Below the pieces are notes generated by a model. That model ran no database searches and was not told where the DNA came from. It saw only the letters and a program-made list of their open reading frames with translations. The position numbers and the translations under genes were made by a program. A stretch of DNA of 64,000 nucleotides from Melioribacteraceae bacterium (GTDB taxonomy: Bacteria > Bacteroidota > Ignavibacteria > Ignavibacteriales > Melioribacteraceae): positions 1 to 64,000 of the forward strand of contig JAEINS010000003.1 in the NCBI GenBank assembly GCA_016342755.1, read 5' to 3'. Positions 26,641 to 36,352 of the stretch are shown one piece after another. Each line of letters opens with the position of its first letter. The stretch's first letter is position 1.

Positions 26641-27897
26641 TTATTTTATTATTTTAATAATACTTTCTATATTTTCAAAATCAATATTTTGCTGTTCACT
26701 AGTTTCCATATTTTTAAGAACAACCTTATTATTTTCAAACTCTTCTCCGCCAACAAGCAAAGTATATTTAGCGTTTAATCTATTTGCTTCTCTCATCTGA
26801 GCCTTAATACTACGTAAAGAATAATCAAGTTCTACTTCTAATCCGGCACGTCTTAGTAATAATCCGTATTCATAGGCTTTTGCGGAAAGTTCTTTATCTA
26901 AACGGACTATATAACAATCTAATTTTTCTTCTGGTAAATTTAGCGACTCTTCTGTTTCACAAGCCAGAAGAATTCTTTCGATACCTGCAGCAAAACCAAC
27001 AGCAGGAACTTCTTTTCCGCCAAGCTGATTTACAAGCAGATTATATCGGCCTCCGCCACATAGCGCGCTTTGCGAACCAACACTGCTGCTCACTATTTCA
27101 AATGTTGTATTTGTATAGTAATCTAATCCTCTTACCAGTTTGGGATCAATTTCGAAAGGTACTTTAGCAGATAATAGAATTTGTTTTACTTTTTCAAAAT
27201 GTTCCAGGCTCTCATCATCCAGATGTTCTAATAATAGAGGAGCATTTTTCATTATCTCCTGATCATGTTCATCCTTACTGTCAAACAATCTTAAAATATT
27301 TGTTTCGTAACGATTCTTACTTTCTTCAGATAGATTTTCAAATTTATCTTTAAGATAATCTCTTAATATTGTTTTATATTCTTCCCGCGAACTTGGAACA
27401 CCTAAAGAATTAATTTTAACGGTTAAATTTTTTATCCCAAACTCTTTAATAATATCGTAAGCCAGAATAATCATTTCCGCATCTAAAGAAGGATCGTTAC
27501 TTCCCAAGGCTTCGGCACCAAACTGATGGAACTGACGCAATCTGCCAGCCTGTGGTCTTTCCTGTCTGAACATTGGAGAGATGTAATAGAGTTTATTCAA
27601 ATTCTGCTGCTTGTCTAAAAAGTGCTCTATAAGTGCTCTTACAACTGATGCTGTCATTTCGGGACGCAATGTAACACTATTATTGCTGCGATCTGTAAAA
27701 GTATACATTTCCTTACCAACAATATCAGTTGCTTCACCAATTCCTCTGCTAAAAAGAGCAGTCTCTTCGAATACAGGGGTTCTTATTTCTTTGTAATTAA
27801 ACTGCCGCATTTTTTCAGCAACAATATTTTCTATAAAATTCCATGCAGGAATATCCTTCGGAAGGATATCCTTTGTTCCCTTAATTGCTTTAATCAT
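26641..27897 (-). CDS. hisS: Histidyl-tRNA synthetase
   Basis: HisRS charges tRNA-His. The 418 aa protein has the class II landmarks: GTKDILPKDIPAWNFIE at the N-terminus, motif 2 SPMFRQERPQAGRLRQFHQFG, the histidine motifs VRGLDYYTNTTFEI and GGGRYNLL, motif 3 AVGFAAGIERIL, and a C-terminal anticodon-binding domain ending near 418. Its length matches the bacterial enzyme. It lies downstream of the ptsN-like gene with a 27-base gap. Confidence 0.97.
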   Translation of the reverse strand: MIKAIKGTKDILPKDIPAWNFIENIVAEKMRQFNYKEIRTPVFEETALFSRGIGEATDIVGKEMYTFTDRSNNSVTLRPEMTASVVRALIEHFLDKQQNLNKLYYISPMFRQERPQAGRLRQFHQFGAEALGSNDPSLDAEMIILAYDIIKEFGIKNLTVKINSLGVPSSREEYKTILRDYLKDKFENLSEESKNRYETNILRLFDSKDEHDQEIMKNAPLLLEHLDDESLEHFEKVKQILLSAKVPFEIDPKLVRGLDYYTNTTFEIVSSSVGSQSALCGGGRYNLLVNQLGGKEVPAVGFAAGIERILLACETEESLNLPEEKLDCYIVRLDKELSAKAYEYGLLLRRAGLEVELDYSLRSIKAQMREANRLNAKYTLLVGGEEFENNKVVLKNMETSEQQNIDFENIESIIKIIK

Positions 27898-27924
27898 TAT
27901 AATTTCTTCGATTAGTGGTAGAAA

Positions 27925-28395
27925 TTAGATTTCGATGTACTGTTTTTCCTCTTCATCAAAAATTTTGTATATCTCTTCAGAAGATTTTGCTCCTAAAAGC
28001 TTTGCTCTAAATTCATCCTTGTTCATCATTCTGGATATACGACTTAAAAGTTTGATATGAGGACCAACCATATTTTCTTTGCCAACCAGTAAAAATACTA
28101 AATTAACTGGTTCACCATCCAGTGCTTCAAAATCAATTGGCTGAGAAGTTTTAGCAAATCCGGCAATAATATCATTTACTCCGTTTGTTTTTGCATGAGG
28201 GATTGCAAATCCTTTACCAACACCAGTCGACATTATTTTTTCCCTCTCAAGAACTGCTGCTCTAACAACACCTAAATCCGCAATTCTTTTATCATCTTCA
28301 AACAGATCAATTAAATTATTAATTATTTCATCTTTGCTTACAACATTAAATTCCGGTATAATTTTATCCGGACTTAGGATATCACATATTTTCAT
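27925..28395 (-). CDS. PTS EIIA-type protein, PtsN-like
   Basis: This 156 aa protein is a fructose/nitrogen-type EIIA domain. The phosphorylatable His67 lies in GKGFAIPHAKTNGVND, with LSPDKIIPEF at the start and PVNLVFLLVGKENMVGPHIKLLSRISRMM later. I start it at the ATG at 28395, which gives the usual MKICDILSP N-terminus, not at an upstream TTG that adds 19 unrelated residues. No sugar permease is nearby, so a regulatory role (PTS-Ntr) is more likely than transport. It sits upstream of hisS and is probably co-transcribed. Confidence 0.88.
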   Translation of the reverse strand: MKICDILSPDKIIPEFNVVSKDEIINNLIDLFEDDKRIADLGVVRAAVLEREKIMSTGVGKGFAIPHAKTNGVNDIIAGFAKTSQPIDFEALDGEPVNLVFLLVGKENMVGPHIKLLSRISRMMNKDEFRAKLLGAKSSEEIYKIFDEEEKQYIEI

Positions 28396-28605
28396 AGTAT
28401 CAATTATTTTTTTATGAACTGTAAATGTACTAAAGCTACAAAAGTATATCAATTCTAATAAACAGATTATCTTTTATTTTTATGAGCTAAAATATATTCA
28501 TTTTTATTTATTTAAAAATGTAAATTCCTATTTGTAAGGTTCTACTTGATTTTTAATTATTTTGACCTTATAATACACATTAATTCTTATTATATGTGGG
28601 TTAAA

Positions 28606-29043
28606 ATGGACAAGCAAGTAACCATACTTATTGCAGAAGATGATATGGGGCACGCATCTTTAATAAAAAAAAATCTTGGTAGAGCCGGTGTTACTAATCC
28701 TATTCTTCATTTTAAGGACGGACAGGAAATTTTAGACTTTTTATTTTCAGATACAATATGCAAATCACCAGAAGATTCTTATCTGCTTTTGCTAGATATA
28801 AGAATGCCAAAGGTTGATGGAATTACTGTTCTGAGAAAACTAAAAGAAGATCCTAAGTATAAAGGTCTGCCTGTTATTATGCTTACTACAACCGACGATC
28901 CTAAAGAGATTGCAGAATGCCATAATATTGGATGCAGTACTTATGTTGTTAAACCTATCGATTATGATTTATTTATAAAAGCTATAGTTCAACTAGGTCT
29001 ATTCTTTTCAGTCATTGAAATTCCACAATTAAATGTTGTTTAA
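28606..29043 (+). CDS. Single-domain response regulator (Rcp1-like)
   Basis: This 145 aa receiver has no output domain. The acid pair Asp12-Asp13 is in AEDDMGHASLI, the phosphoacceptor Asp64 in LLLLDIRMPKVDG, the conserved Thr in MLTTTDD and Lys116 in YVVKPIDY. The extended loop before the phosphoacceptor strand is typical of Rcp1-type partners of hybrid or phytochrome kinases. I use the ATG at 28606, which gives the normal N-terminus; an upstream in-frame start would add 20 odd residues. The PAS histidine kinase starts nine bases later, so the two are almost certainly a pair. Confidence 0.9.
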   Translation: MDKQVTILIAEDDMGHASLIKKNLGRAGVTNPILHFKDGQEILDFLFSDTICKSPEDSYLLLLDIRMPKVDGITVLRKLKEDPKYKGLPVIMLTTTDDPKEIAECHNIGCSTYVVKPIDYDLFIKAIVQLGLFFSVIEIPQLNVV

Positions 29044-29052
29044 GGAATTATA

Positions 29053-31335
29053 ATGGATAGATCAAAAAATGCTGAAGATGAAATTGAAAGACCTGATTTC
29101 TTAATATATATAATTGAAGATGATCAGAACCTCGCATTTCTGATAAATAAGGATTTAAAAAGAAATAATTTTGAAGCAGAAATTATTACAAGCGGTACTG
29201 AAGCGCTTGAGAAAATAAGAGCAAATATCCCCTCCTTATTATTATTGGATTATAGACTTCAGGACATGTCCGGAGTTGAAATAATAAATACATTGCGTGA
29301 ACTAAATCTTAAAATACCTTTCATAATTATGACTGGATTTGGAGATGAGAGAATTGCAGTTGAAATGATGAAACTGGGAGCGCAAGATTACTTAATAAAA
29401 GATCAGCATTTTTTAGAAATATTATTACCGATTATTGAAAAAGTAAAATCGCAGATTGAAATTGGAATTCAGTTAAACACCGCACAAAGCGATTTGAAAA
29501 AAAGTGAAATACGCTTTAAAGCTCTTATTGAAAATAATACAGACCTGATTGGTATTTTAAATAACAATGCTGATTTAACCTATTATTCACCTTCATTTGA
29601 AAAAACATTTACAGCTTATCTTTCTAAACCTGTTATATTAGACTTCTTTCAATTAGTTCATGATGAAGACAAGGAACATATTCAGGATATTTTTAATAAA
29701 GTCCGTGAGCAGCCTGGTAAGGTTCATCATATTTCTTTTAGAGCTGTTAAAAAAAACAATGATATAGTTTTTTTAGAAGGAACATTTAACAACCTGTTGC
29801 GCGATTTAAACATAAAAGGAATAGTTGCAAACTTAAGAAATGTAACAGCTAAAACTCTGGCGGAAGATGCTCTAAGAAAATTATCGAGAGCAGTTGAGCA
29901 ATCTTCGGTTGGTATAATTATATCGGATATAGAAGGCTATATAGAATATGCAAATCCCTATTACACTGAAATAACCGGATATGGCTTAAATGAAATAATT
30001 GGCTCTAAAAATGAATTGGTTAAATCTGAAAGTACTCCGATTAATACTTATAAAAATCTAAAAGAATCAATCTATGCCGGAAAAGAGTGGAAAGGTGAAT
30101 TCCTAAATAAAAAGAAAAATGGAGAGCTTTATTGGGAAAGTTCAACTATAACTCCCATATACGACAAGAATAATAAAATTACACACTTTCTTTCTTTAAA
30201 AGAAGATATTACTGAAAAAAAATCTATTCAGGATAAAATAAAAAAGGCAAATGAATTTTATTTAACTCTACTGGAAGATTCTCCAACAATGATCTGGCGG
30301 ACTAACAGTATTAATGAGCGGGATTATTTTAATCAGACCTGGTTAAAATTTAGAGGCTACCGTATTGATGAAGAAGTTAGAGATGGCTGGAAGGTTGGAA
30401 TTTATTCTGAGGATCTTGAAGATTACCTGATGGTAGTTGATGAAGCTTTTAGAAACAGACAGTCCTTCACTGTAAATTACAGACTTTTACGAAGAGATGG
30501 TGAACACAGATGGATAACTGAATTTGGAAAACCATTCTTTAATCTTGACGGGAATTTTTCTGGATTTATAGGTTCATCGCTTGATATAACAGATATTAAA
30601 AATGCTGAAGAGGCTATGAGAGATGCAAAAGAAAGTGCTGAAAGATCTGAAAGATTAAAAACGGAATTTTTAGCTCAGATCTCGCATGAAATTCGTACTC
30701 CTATAAATGCAATCTTAAGTTTTACATCTCTGCTAAAATTTGAATTAGAGAACCAGGTTGGTGATGATCTGAAAGAAAGTTTCAAAATAATTGACCGTGG
30801 CGGAAGAAGATTAATTAGAACTATTGACTTACTGTTGCATATGTCTGAAATGCAGACCGGCAGTTATGAGTTAAAGAAAAAACCCTTAAATCTTGATGCG
30901 GATATAATTGAAAACGTAATTTTAGAATTGATGAATCAGGTTCAGGCTAAAAAACTTGAATTAAATTTCACTAAAGAAGTTGACAAATCATTGATTAATG
31001 CTGATGAAAATTCAGTGATTCAGATTTTTGAAAATATAATTGATAACGCGATTAAATATACAAAACAAGGATCAGTTGATATACGATTGTATAAATGCGA
31101 TAATGATATCTGTGTTGATATAAAAGATTCCGGCATTGGTATTTCTAAAGAGTTTCTCCCCCATCTTTTTACACCTTTTACGCAGGAAGAAACAGGATAT
31201 ACAAGAAGATTTGAAGGTAATGGTCTGGGTCTTGCGCTAGTTAAAAAATATTGTGAACTGAACAACGCCGAAATTGGAGTAGAAACTGAAAAAGGAAAAG
31301 GCAGTACATTTACTGTTAAATTTAAGGTTAATTAA
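29053..31335 (+). CDS. REC-PAS-PAS-PAS histidine kinase
   Basis: This 760 aa soluble kinase has an N-terminal receiver domain (EDDQN near 22, phosphoacceptor Asp66 in LLLLDYRLQDMSG, Lys in YLIKDQHF), then three PAS domains at roughly 150-275, 280-400 and 400-525 (GYIEYANPYYTEITGYG, YFNQTWLKFRGYR). The transmitter has HisKA with His545 in AQISHEIRTPINA and HATPase with NAIKYTKQGS, DIKDSGIGIS and EGNGLGLALVKKYC. No membrane helix is visible. It probably works with the receiver just upstream. Its 3' end meets the transglycosylase gene tail to tail, one base apart. Confidence 0.92.
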   Translation: MDRSKNAEDEIERPDFLIYIIEDDQNLAFLINKDLKRNNFEAEIITSGTEALEKIRANIPSLLLLDYRLQDMSGVEIINTLRELNLKIPFIIMTGFGDERIAVEMMKLGAQDYLIKDQHFLEILLPIIEKVKSQIEIGIQLNTAQSDLKKSEIRFKALIENNTDLIGILNNNADLTYYSPSFEKTFTAYLSKPVILDFFQLVHDEDKEHIQDIFNKVREQPGKVHHISFRAVKKNNDIVFLEGTFNNLLRDLNIKGIVANLRNVTAKTLAEDALRKLSRAVEQSSVGIIISDIEGYIEYANPYYTEITGYGLNEIIGSKNELVKSESTPINTYKNLKESIYAGKEWKGEFLNKKKNGELYWESSTITPIYDKNNKITHFLSLKEDITEKKSIQDKIKKANEFYLTLLEDSPTMIWRTNSINERDYFNQTWLKFRGYRIDEEVRDGWKVGIYSEDLEDYLMVVDEAFRNRQSFTVNYRLLRRDGEHRWITEFGKPFFNLDGNFSGFIGSSLDITDIKNAEEAMRDAKESAERSERLKTEFLAQISHEIRTPINAILSFTSLLKFELENQVGDDLKESFKIIDRGGRRLIRTIDLLLHMSEMQTGSYELKKKPLNLDADIIENVILELMNQVQAKKLELNFTKEVDKSLINADENSVIQIFENIIDNAIKYTKQGSVDIRLYKCDNDICVDIKDSGIGISKEFLPHLFTPFTQEETGYTRRFEGNGLGLALVKKYCELNNAEIGVETEKGKGSTFTVKFKVN

Positions 31336-31336
31336 T

Positions 31337-32809
31337 TTATCCCAAATCCCCAATTTCTTCAACAGCCAGTAGTTGTCTATAATGCCCGTATCTTGTTAAA
31401 ATTTCGTTTACATAATTAACGGCTTCAATTCCCCTGCAATATCCGTGTAATACTACTTCGTCAGAAAAATATCTTTTTTTAGATTTGTTTAATAAAAACC
31501 TCTCAACATTATCCTGCCAGATAAGAGACTCAGCTTCATATTTTTCAGCAAGTTTTTTAGCATCTTTTATATGTCCGAGTCCAATATTATAAGAAGCTAA
31601 AACAAATTTTATCCTTTCTGATTTATCTTCAACAAACTGCTTCCAATATTTATCGAGCCAGACAATATGTTTAATTCCGCCTTCAATATTTTCATAAGGA
31701 TCAATTGGATTTAACACTTTATATTGTTCAATTGTAGCAGGCATTAATTGCATAAGACCAACAGCACCAGCCCACGATTTTGCATTGGGATTAAACTGCG
31801 ATTCTTGAAACATTTGTGACGCAAGTAATCTCCAGTCCCAGCCAATACTATCAGCATAAGACTTTATTACTTCATCATACTCAGAAATTTTTCCACTTTT
31901 ATTTGTAAAAAATTCACTGCTAACTCTGGATTTAAATCCATTTCTAATTTTATAATACTTATTATAAATAACATAGTAATCAGTTTTTCTTTTCATCGAT
32001 TCAATCCATGAATCAACTTCCGATAAAAATTGTCCGGCATTTTTTCTAACTGCCCAGGCAATTCTCTGGTCAAGCGAAATCTGAGTTTTATAATCAAGAT
32101 TTTTATTATACTCATGAACAAGTTTTGCAATGTTCTCATCGGCTATTGTATATTCAATACTTCCATTTGCAACATTTTCAATTAGTTCTTCAATTGTTAA
32201 ATCAGCTTCTGCTTCAATAATTTTAATATCGCCGCCAATCTCATCTGACAGATTTAATAATCTCTGTTTGTAAGCTGATCCTCTTCGTATAGTAACGGTT
32301 CTCCCAATCAGATCAATCGGGTTTCTTAACATTCCGTCTTCAATCTGATCGTAAGTTAAATCTCTCCAATTGTCAGGCCGCCTCTGAACTAAAACCTGCC
32401 TGGTAGTATTATGGTAAGTAGTAAATGCAACTTTATCAAATCGCTTCTTAGTAACAGTAAGATTAAACGCAATTAAATCTCCTTCTCCGTTATTAAGCAT
32501 TTCAAACATTTTATCAATTTCGCGAACAATCTTAAACTCAACTTCAACTCCCAAGTGTTCGGCCAGTTTATTTACAAGTTCATACTCATAACCCATAGGA
32601 GCACCTTTGTAAATAAAATAACTATAAGCATTGTAGCCGGTTAATGCTATAAGCTTTCCGCGCTCTTTAATTTTATCTAAATCGAAATCTACAATTGATA
32701 ATTCTTTCTCCTGTTCATTTTCACAGCTCTGCAGAAAAATGAAACCCAGAATTATCAGAATGAAAATCATTTTAAATTGATAAAAATATTTATACTTTAG
32801 CTTGCTCAA
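31337..32809 (-). CDS. mltF: MltF-like membrane-bound lytic transglycosylase
   Basis: MltF-type enzymes cleave peptidoglycan and carry a solute-binding-like domain. This 490 aa protein has a lipoprotein signal (FIFLQSC, cysteine near 29), a SBP_bac_3 domain at about 45-290 (ERGKLIALTGYNAYSYFIYKG, VTIRRGSAYKQRL) and a C-terminal SLT domain with the catalytic Glu at about 335 in MFQESQFNPNAKSWAGAVGL, MQLMPATIEQY and LASYNIGLGHIKDA. The start is probably TTG at 32809, giving a basic N-region; an ATG 13 codons on would remove it. It is probably anchored in the outer membrane. Confidence 0.9.
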   Translation of the reverse strand: MSKLKYKYFYQFKMIFILIILGFIFLQSCENEQEKELSIVDFDLDKIKERGKLIALTGYNAYSYFIYKGAPMGYEYELVNKLAEHLGVEVEFKIVREIDKMFEMLNNGEGDLIAFNLTVTKKRFDKVAFTTYHNTTRQVLVQRRPDNWRDLTYDQIEDGMLRNPIDLIGRTVTIRRGSAYKQRLLNLSDEIGGDIKIIEAEADLTIEELIENVANGSIEYTIADENIAKLVHEYNKNLDYKTQISLDQRIAWAVRKNAGQFLSEVDSWIESMKRKTDYYVIYNKYYKIRNGFKSRVSSEFFTNKSGKISEYDEVIKSYADSIGWDWRLLASQMFQESQFNPNAKSWAGAVGLMQLMPATIEQYKVLNPIDPYENIEGGIKHIVWLDKYWKQFVEDKSERIKFVLASYNIGLGHIKDAKKLAEKYEAESLIWQDNVERFLLNKSKKRYFSDEVVLHGYCRGIEAVNYVNEILTRYGHYRQLLAVEEIGDLG

Positions 32810-33115
32810 ACCCTATCCAGTCAACTTTAAACAAAAGCTAACTATTTTTTTCTGAAACCACAAGGTTGCATGTTAGTTCTAATTTTATACACCATTTTAT
32901 CAAAAACCACGCAAAACTAACTGAGACTGTTCGTTTTTCACAAAGTCAAAAATACTATAAAGACTAAATTATTTAGGCACTTTTAATAAACCCTTTAACT
33001 AACTTTTGACCATTCTTTTTTCCTTATTCTTGTACTAAAAATGATTAGGAACTCTTGATCTAATTTAATAAATTCGCCTTCAAAACAGACAATTTATAAC
33101 TAATTAGGTAGCGAA
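32810..33115. other. Divergent spacer between mltF and the aminotransferase gene
   Basis: This 306-base AT-rich region holds the divergent promoters of the two genes. A TTGACC at 33006-33011 could be a -35 box for the plus-strand gene, but the best downstream hexamer (TGTACT, 33031-33036) is two bases too far, so I do not claim it. No open frame, tRNA or clear dyad is seen. Confidence 0.4.
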
Positions 33116-34333
33116 ATGACAAGTCAGGACTTTATTAATTTAGAAGACAAACATGGCGCGCATAACTATCATCCATTACCAGTTGTACTTGCAAAAGGAG
33201 AAGGATGTAAAGTTTGGGATGCCGAAGGAAAAGAGTATTACGATTTTTTATCAGCTTATTCTGCTGTTAACCAGGGACACTGTCATCCAAAAATTATTGA
33301 CGCTCTTGTTGATCAGGCAAGAGTATTAACTTTAACTTCCCGTGCTTTTTATAATGATCAGTTAGGACCGTACGAAAAGTATATTACAGAATTTTTTGGA
33401 TATGATAAAATTTTACCAATGAACTCGGGCGCGGAAGCCGATGAAACTGCTTTGAAACTTGCACGCCGTTGGGGATACGATAAAAAAGGTGTTCCGGAAA
33501 ACCAGGCTAAAATTGTTGTTTGCGAAGGCAACTTTCACGGTAGAACTATCACAATAATCTCAATGTCTACTGATCCGGATTCTTTTAAAGGTTTTGGACC
33601 ATATACACCGGGATTTGAAGTTGTACCTTACAACGATCTTCCGGCGTTAGAAAAAGCTTTAGAAGATCCTAATGTAGTTGGATTTTTAGTAGAACCTATT
33701 CAGGGTGAAGCCGGTGTTTATGTTCCTGATGATGGCTATCTTAAAAAAGCTTACGATGTATGTAAATCTAAAAATGTTCTTTTTATTGCAGATGAAGTTC
33801 AGACCGGAATAGCCAGAACCGGTAAAATGTTAGCATGCGATCATGAAGGTGTAAGACCTGATGTTTTAATATTAGGCAAGGCTCTTTCGGGCGGTGTATT
33901 ACCTGTATCTGCTGTATTAGCTGACGATGATATTATGCTTGTTATTAAACCAGGTGAACATGGTTCAACATTTGGCGGAAATCCAATGGCATGTAGAGTT
34001 GCTATGGCAGCTTTAGAAGTAGTTAAGGAAGAAAACCTTGCAGAAAAATCTGAAAAACTTGGTGAGATTTTCCGTGCTGAATTAGAAAAAATTGATAACG
34101 ATATGATTGAATTAGTTCGTGGTAAAGGACTTTTAAATGCAATTGTTATTAAACCTAAAAACGGGAAAGAAGCTTGGGATGTTTGTGTTAAAATGGCTGA
34201 GAACGGTTTATTAGCTAAACCAACACACGGTCATATTATTCGTTTTGCTCCTCCTCTTGTAATTACAGAAGAACAAATTCACGAATGTATAACAATCATC
34301 AAAAAATCACTTGATGAAATAAGCGCTGAATAA
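33116..34333 (+). CDS. rocD: Ornithine--oxo-acid aminotransferase
   Basis: RocD converts ornithine and 2-oxoglutarate to glutamate semialdehyde and glutamate. The 405 aa PLP enzyme has [20 protein letters not shown] at the N-terminus, [61 protein letters not shown] and the PLP lysine K255 in [15 protein letters not shown]. These segments match ornithine aminotransferases better than acetylornithine or 4-aminobutyrate aminotransferases. It has its own terminator at 34348-34381 and no arginine or proline genes beside it. Confidence 0.93.
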   Translation: MTSQDFINLEDKHGAHNYHPLPVVLAKGEGCKVWDAEGKEYYDFLSAYSAVNQGHCHPKIIDALVDQARVLTLTSRAFYNDQLGPYEKYITEFFGYDKILPMNSGAEADETALKLARRWGYDKKGVPENQAKIVVCEGNFHGRTITIISMSTDPDSFKGFGPYTPGFEVVPYNDLPALEKALEDPNVVGFLVEPIQGEAGVYVPDDGYLKKAYDVCKSKNVLFIADEVQTGIARTGKMLACDHEGVRPDVLILGKALSGGVLPVSAVLADDDIMLVIKPGEHGSTFGGNPMACRVAMAALEVVKEENLAEKSEKLGEIFRAELEKIDNDMIELVRGKGLLNAIVIKPKNGKEAWDVCVKMAENGLLAKPTHGHIIRFAPPLVITEEQIHECITIIKKSLDEISAE

Positions 34334-34347
34334 ATTTTTTAATTATA

Positions 34348-34381
34348 ATTCCGGTTTCTCAGTTTTTGAGAATACCGGAAT
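34348..34381 (+). terminator. Intrinsic terminator of rocD
   Basis: ATTCCGGT at 34348-34355 pairs with ACCGGAAT at 34374-34381, extended inward by CTCA/TGAG across a small bulge. A T-rich stretch follows. It lies 14 bases after the rocD stop codon. Confidence 0.8.
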
Positions 34382-34520
34382 ATATTTTTAAAGTTTAGAT
34401 GCCGTAAAAATTCAGACCGGCATTAATAAAAAATTTTAATTGTATTCCCCATTCCAAAAATCACCCAACATCAATTTTCAAAACTTTGTATCTTTACAAT
34501 CAAATTATTATGGAGTTTTA

Positions 34521-35438
34521 ATGAAACCTAGACGTTCCGTAATGTCTATTCCCGGACATATTGAAAAGATGCATCATAAAGCCTCTTTAAGCGGTGTGGA
34601 TGTACCAATGCTCGATCTGGAAGATAGTGTTCCAATTGATAAAAAAGATGAAGCCAGAAACCTGATTATAAAATCGATAAATGAAATTGATTGGCAAAAC
34701 AAATCTGTTACTTACAGAATTAATGGTCTTGATACTGAATTTTTCTATAATGATGTTATTGAAGTAATTGAAAATGCCGGAAGTAAAATTGATGCAGTTG
34801 TAATTCCTAAAGTAAATAATGTTGGTGATGTTTTAGCAATCAGCAGATTACTTGACGGAATTGAGTTAAGAAAAGGATTTAAGAATAAAATTGGAATTGA
34901 AGTTTCAATTGAATCTGCCGAAGGATTAGAAAATATTTCTGCAATTGCAAAATGTGATTCACGGATAAAAACAATAGTCTTTGGAATCGCGGATTTCCAA
35001 GCATCCATAGGCGCAAAACTGATTTCCATTTCGGGGCATGGTGAAAATGAAGAAGATATTTATCCCGGACATCGCTGGAATTATGTTTTAAGTAAGATTG
35101 TTACTTCAGCAAAGGCAAATAATTTATTAGCAATTGATGCTGCTTACGGAAACTTTAAAGATGATATAGGATTAAAAAAATCGGCACAAATTTCCAGAGC
35201 TTTAGGATGTGATGGAAAATGGGCAATCCATCCAAATCAGATTGAAACAATAAACAGAATTTTCTCGCCGGATAAAGATGAAATTGCAAGAGCTAAAAAA
35301 ATAATAGAAGCCCATGAACAAGCAATTTCTGAAGGAAAAGGCGCGGTTGCAATTGAAGGGAAAATGGTTGATTTTGCTACAATTAGAATGGCGAAAAAAC
35401 TTTGGCAGGAAGCCGGATTTTTAGGTTTGCTTAAATAA
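34521..35438 (+). CDS. HpcH/HpaI aldolase, CitE-like CoA-ester lyase
   Basis: This 305 aa protein belongs to the CitE/malyl-CoA lyase family, which cleaves or forms (3S)-malyl-CoA, citramalyl-CoA and similar thioesters with Mg2+. It shows PRRSVMSIPGH at the start, PMLDLEDSVPIDKKDEAR near 30, a conserved YRINGLDTEF, VIPKVNN, and the metal ligand region IEVSIESAEGLENI and FGIADFQASIG, then KWAIHPNQIETIN. I start it at the ATG at 34521, which has GGAG upstream; 27 codons of open frame before it have no family resemblance. The exact thioester is not readable, and no other citrate lyase gene is near. Confidence 0.85.
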   Translation: MKPRRSVMSIPGHIEKMHHKASLSGVDVPMLDLEDSVPIDKKDEARNLIIKSINEIDWQNKSVTYRINGLDTEFFYNDVIEVIENAGSKIDAVVIPKVNNVGDVLAISRLLDGIELRKGFKNKIGIEVSIESAEGLENISAIAKCDSRIKTIVFGIADFQASIGAKLISISGHGENEEDIYPGHRWNYVLSKIVTSAKANNLLAIDAAYGNFKDDIGLKKSAQISRALGCDGKWAIHPNQIETINRIFSPDKDEIARAKKIIEAHEQAISEGKGAVAIEGKMVDFATIRMAKKLWQEAGFLGLLK

Positions 35439-35443
35439 AATTA

Positions 35444-35484
35444 TTGCCGGCTTACACTTAAACTTATTCAGTGACAGCCGGCAA
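35444..35484. terminator. Bidirectional terminator
   Basis: TTGCCGGCT at 35444-35452 pairs perfectly with AGCCGGCAA at 35476-35484, with an inner CACT/AGTG pairing. It lies between the converging CitE-like and nitroreductase genes, with A/T runs on both sides. Confidence 0.85.
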
Positions 35485-35487
35485 AAC

Positions 35488-36087
35488 TTAAAATTTATTT
35501 TTTATCACAACATCACCATACTCAAGAATATCTTTTGGCTGTGCCTCTTTAACCTTCTTCCCAACTACAACAAACATTGTTATAATATAATCTTCCGGCA
35601 GATTTATCAATTCAGCAACTTTTTTCGAATCATATCCGGCCATAGCGCAAGAATCATATCCCATTCCCTTTGCGGCTAACATAATTGTCTGTGCAGCAAT
35701 TCCACAAGATCTAAAAGCCTCATCACGCTGAACCCTTTCATTTCCATTGTAAAATCCATTCATATATTGCACTATGGAATTTTGAACTTCTTCAGGAGCG
35801 TTTCTAAAATATCTTTTTGGTTCTTTTTCCCATGCCTTAAGGTCAGCACATAAAATTATTAATATAGAAGAATCAGCAACCTGGTTCTGCCCAAACGAAG
35901 CTTTTTTAATTTCTTCTTTTAAATTTTTATCATCAACTAAAACAAACCTCCAGTTCTGCATATTAAATGAAGTTGGAGATAACATAGCTAAATTCATTAA
36001 TTCTGTTTTTTCATCTTCTGTCATTTCATGATTTCTATCAAAATGTTTTATAGATCGTCTTTCAATAATCGCATCCTTCACATTCAC
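35488..36087 (-). CDS. Nitroreductase-family protein
   Basis: This 199 aa protein is an FMN-dependent nitroreductase-family oxidoreductase. It starts with the FMN-binding motif ERRSIKHFD, and has MLSPTSFNMQNWRFVLVDD, then SCGIAAQTIMLAAKGMGYDSCAMAGYD and LPEDYIITMFVVVGKK. Such enzymes reduce nitro compounds, quinones or flavins with NAD(P)H; the true substrate is unknown. It is monocistronic and divergent from hsp20 across a 309-base regulatory spacer. Confidence 0.9.
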   Translation of the reverse strand: MNVKDAIIERRSIKHFDRNHEMTEDEKTELMNLAMLSPTSFNMQNWRFVLVDDKNLKEEIKKASFGQNQVADSSILIILCADLKAWEKEPKRYFRNAPEEVQNSIVQYMNGFYNGNERVQRDEAFRSCGIAAQTIMLAAKGMGYDSCAMAGYDSKKVAELINLPEDYIITMFVVVGKKVKEAQPKDILEYGDVVIKNKF

Positions 36088-36209
36088 ATCAATACCTTTG
36101 CCTTTAATTCGGATTTATTGTCTAATTTTACCTGTGCAAATTTACAAAAGATTTCTTTTAGATAAAATTTAATGTGATGACAATCACCGGGCACTCAAAA
36201 GCGTCAGAA

Positions 36210-36251
36210 TGTCAGACAGAATTGCTATCCTATATTTTCAGACAATTTGTC
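36210..36251 (+). promoter_or_regulatory. Repeated TCAGACA sites upstream of hsp20
   Basis: Two similar elements start at 36212 and 36238, 26 bases apart. The first is part of the 9-base dyad TGTCAGACA (36210-36218) and the second of GACAATTTGTC (36241-36251). They lie about 100-140 bases upstream of the expected transcription start, a distance typical of bound activators of sigma-54 promoters. The protein that binds is unknown. Confidence 0.45.
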
Positions 36252-36321
36252 ATAATTTCGGATATAAAAACAATTTTCAACTTGCCTCGTTGATTTTATG
36301 CTGTTTTCAGTGTTTTTTACG

Positions 36322-36345
36322 TTGGCTCGCCGTTTGTTTTATATT
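36322..36345 (+). promoter_or_regulatory. hsp20 promoter: sigma-54-like, overlapping a TATATT box
   Basis: TTGGCTCG at 36322-36329, four bases, then TTGTT at 36334-36338 matches the sigma-54 -24/-12 pattern (TGGCACG-N4-TTGC) with GG and the -12 G ten bases apart; the usual C after that G is T. An alternative is a sigma-70 promoter with TATATT at 36340-36345 and TTTACG at 36316-36321 (18-base spacer). Either predicts a start near 36350. Confidence 0.45.
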
Positions 36346-36352
36346 AGATGTA

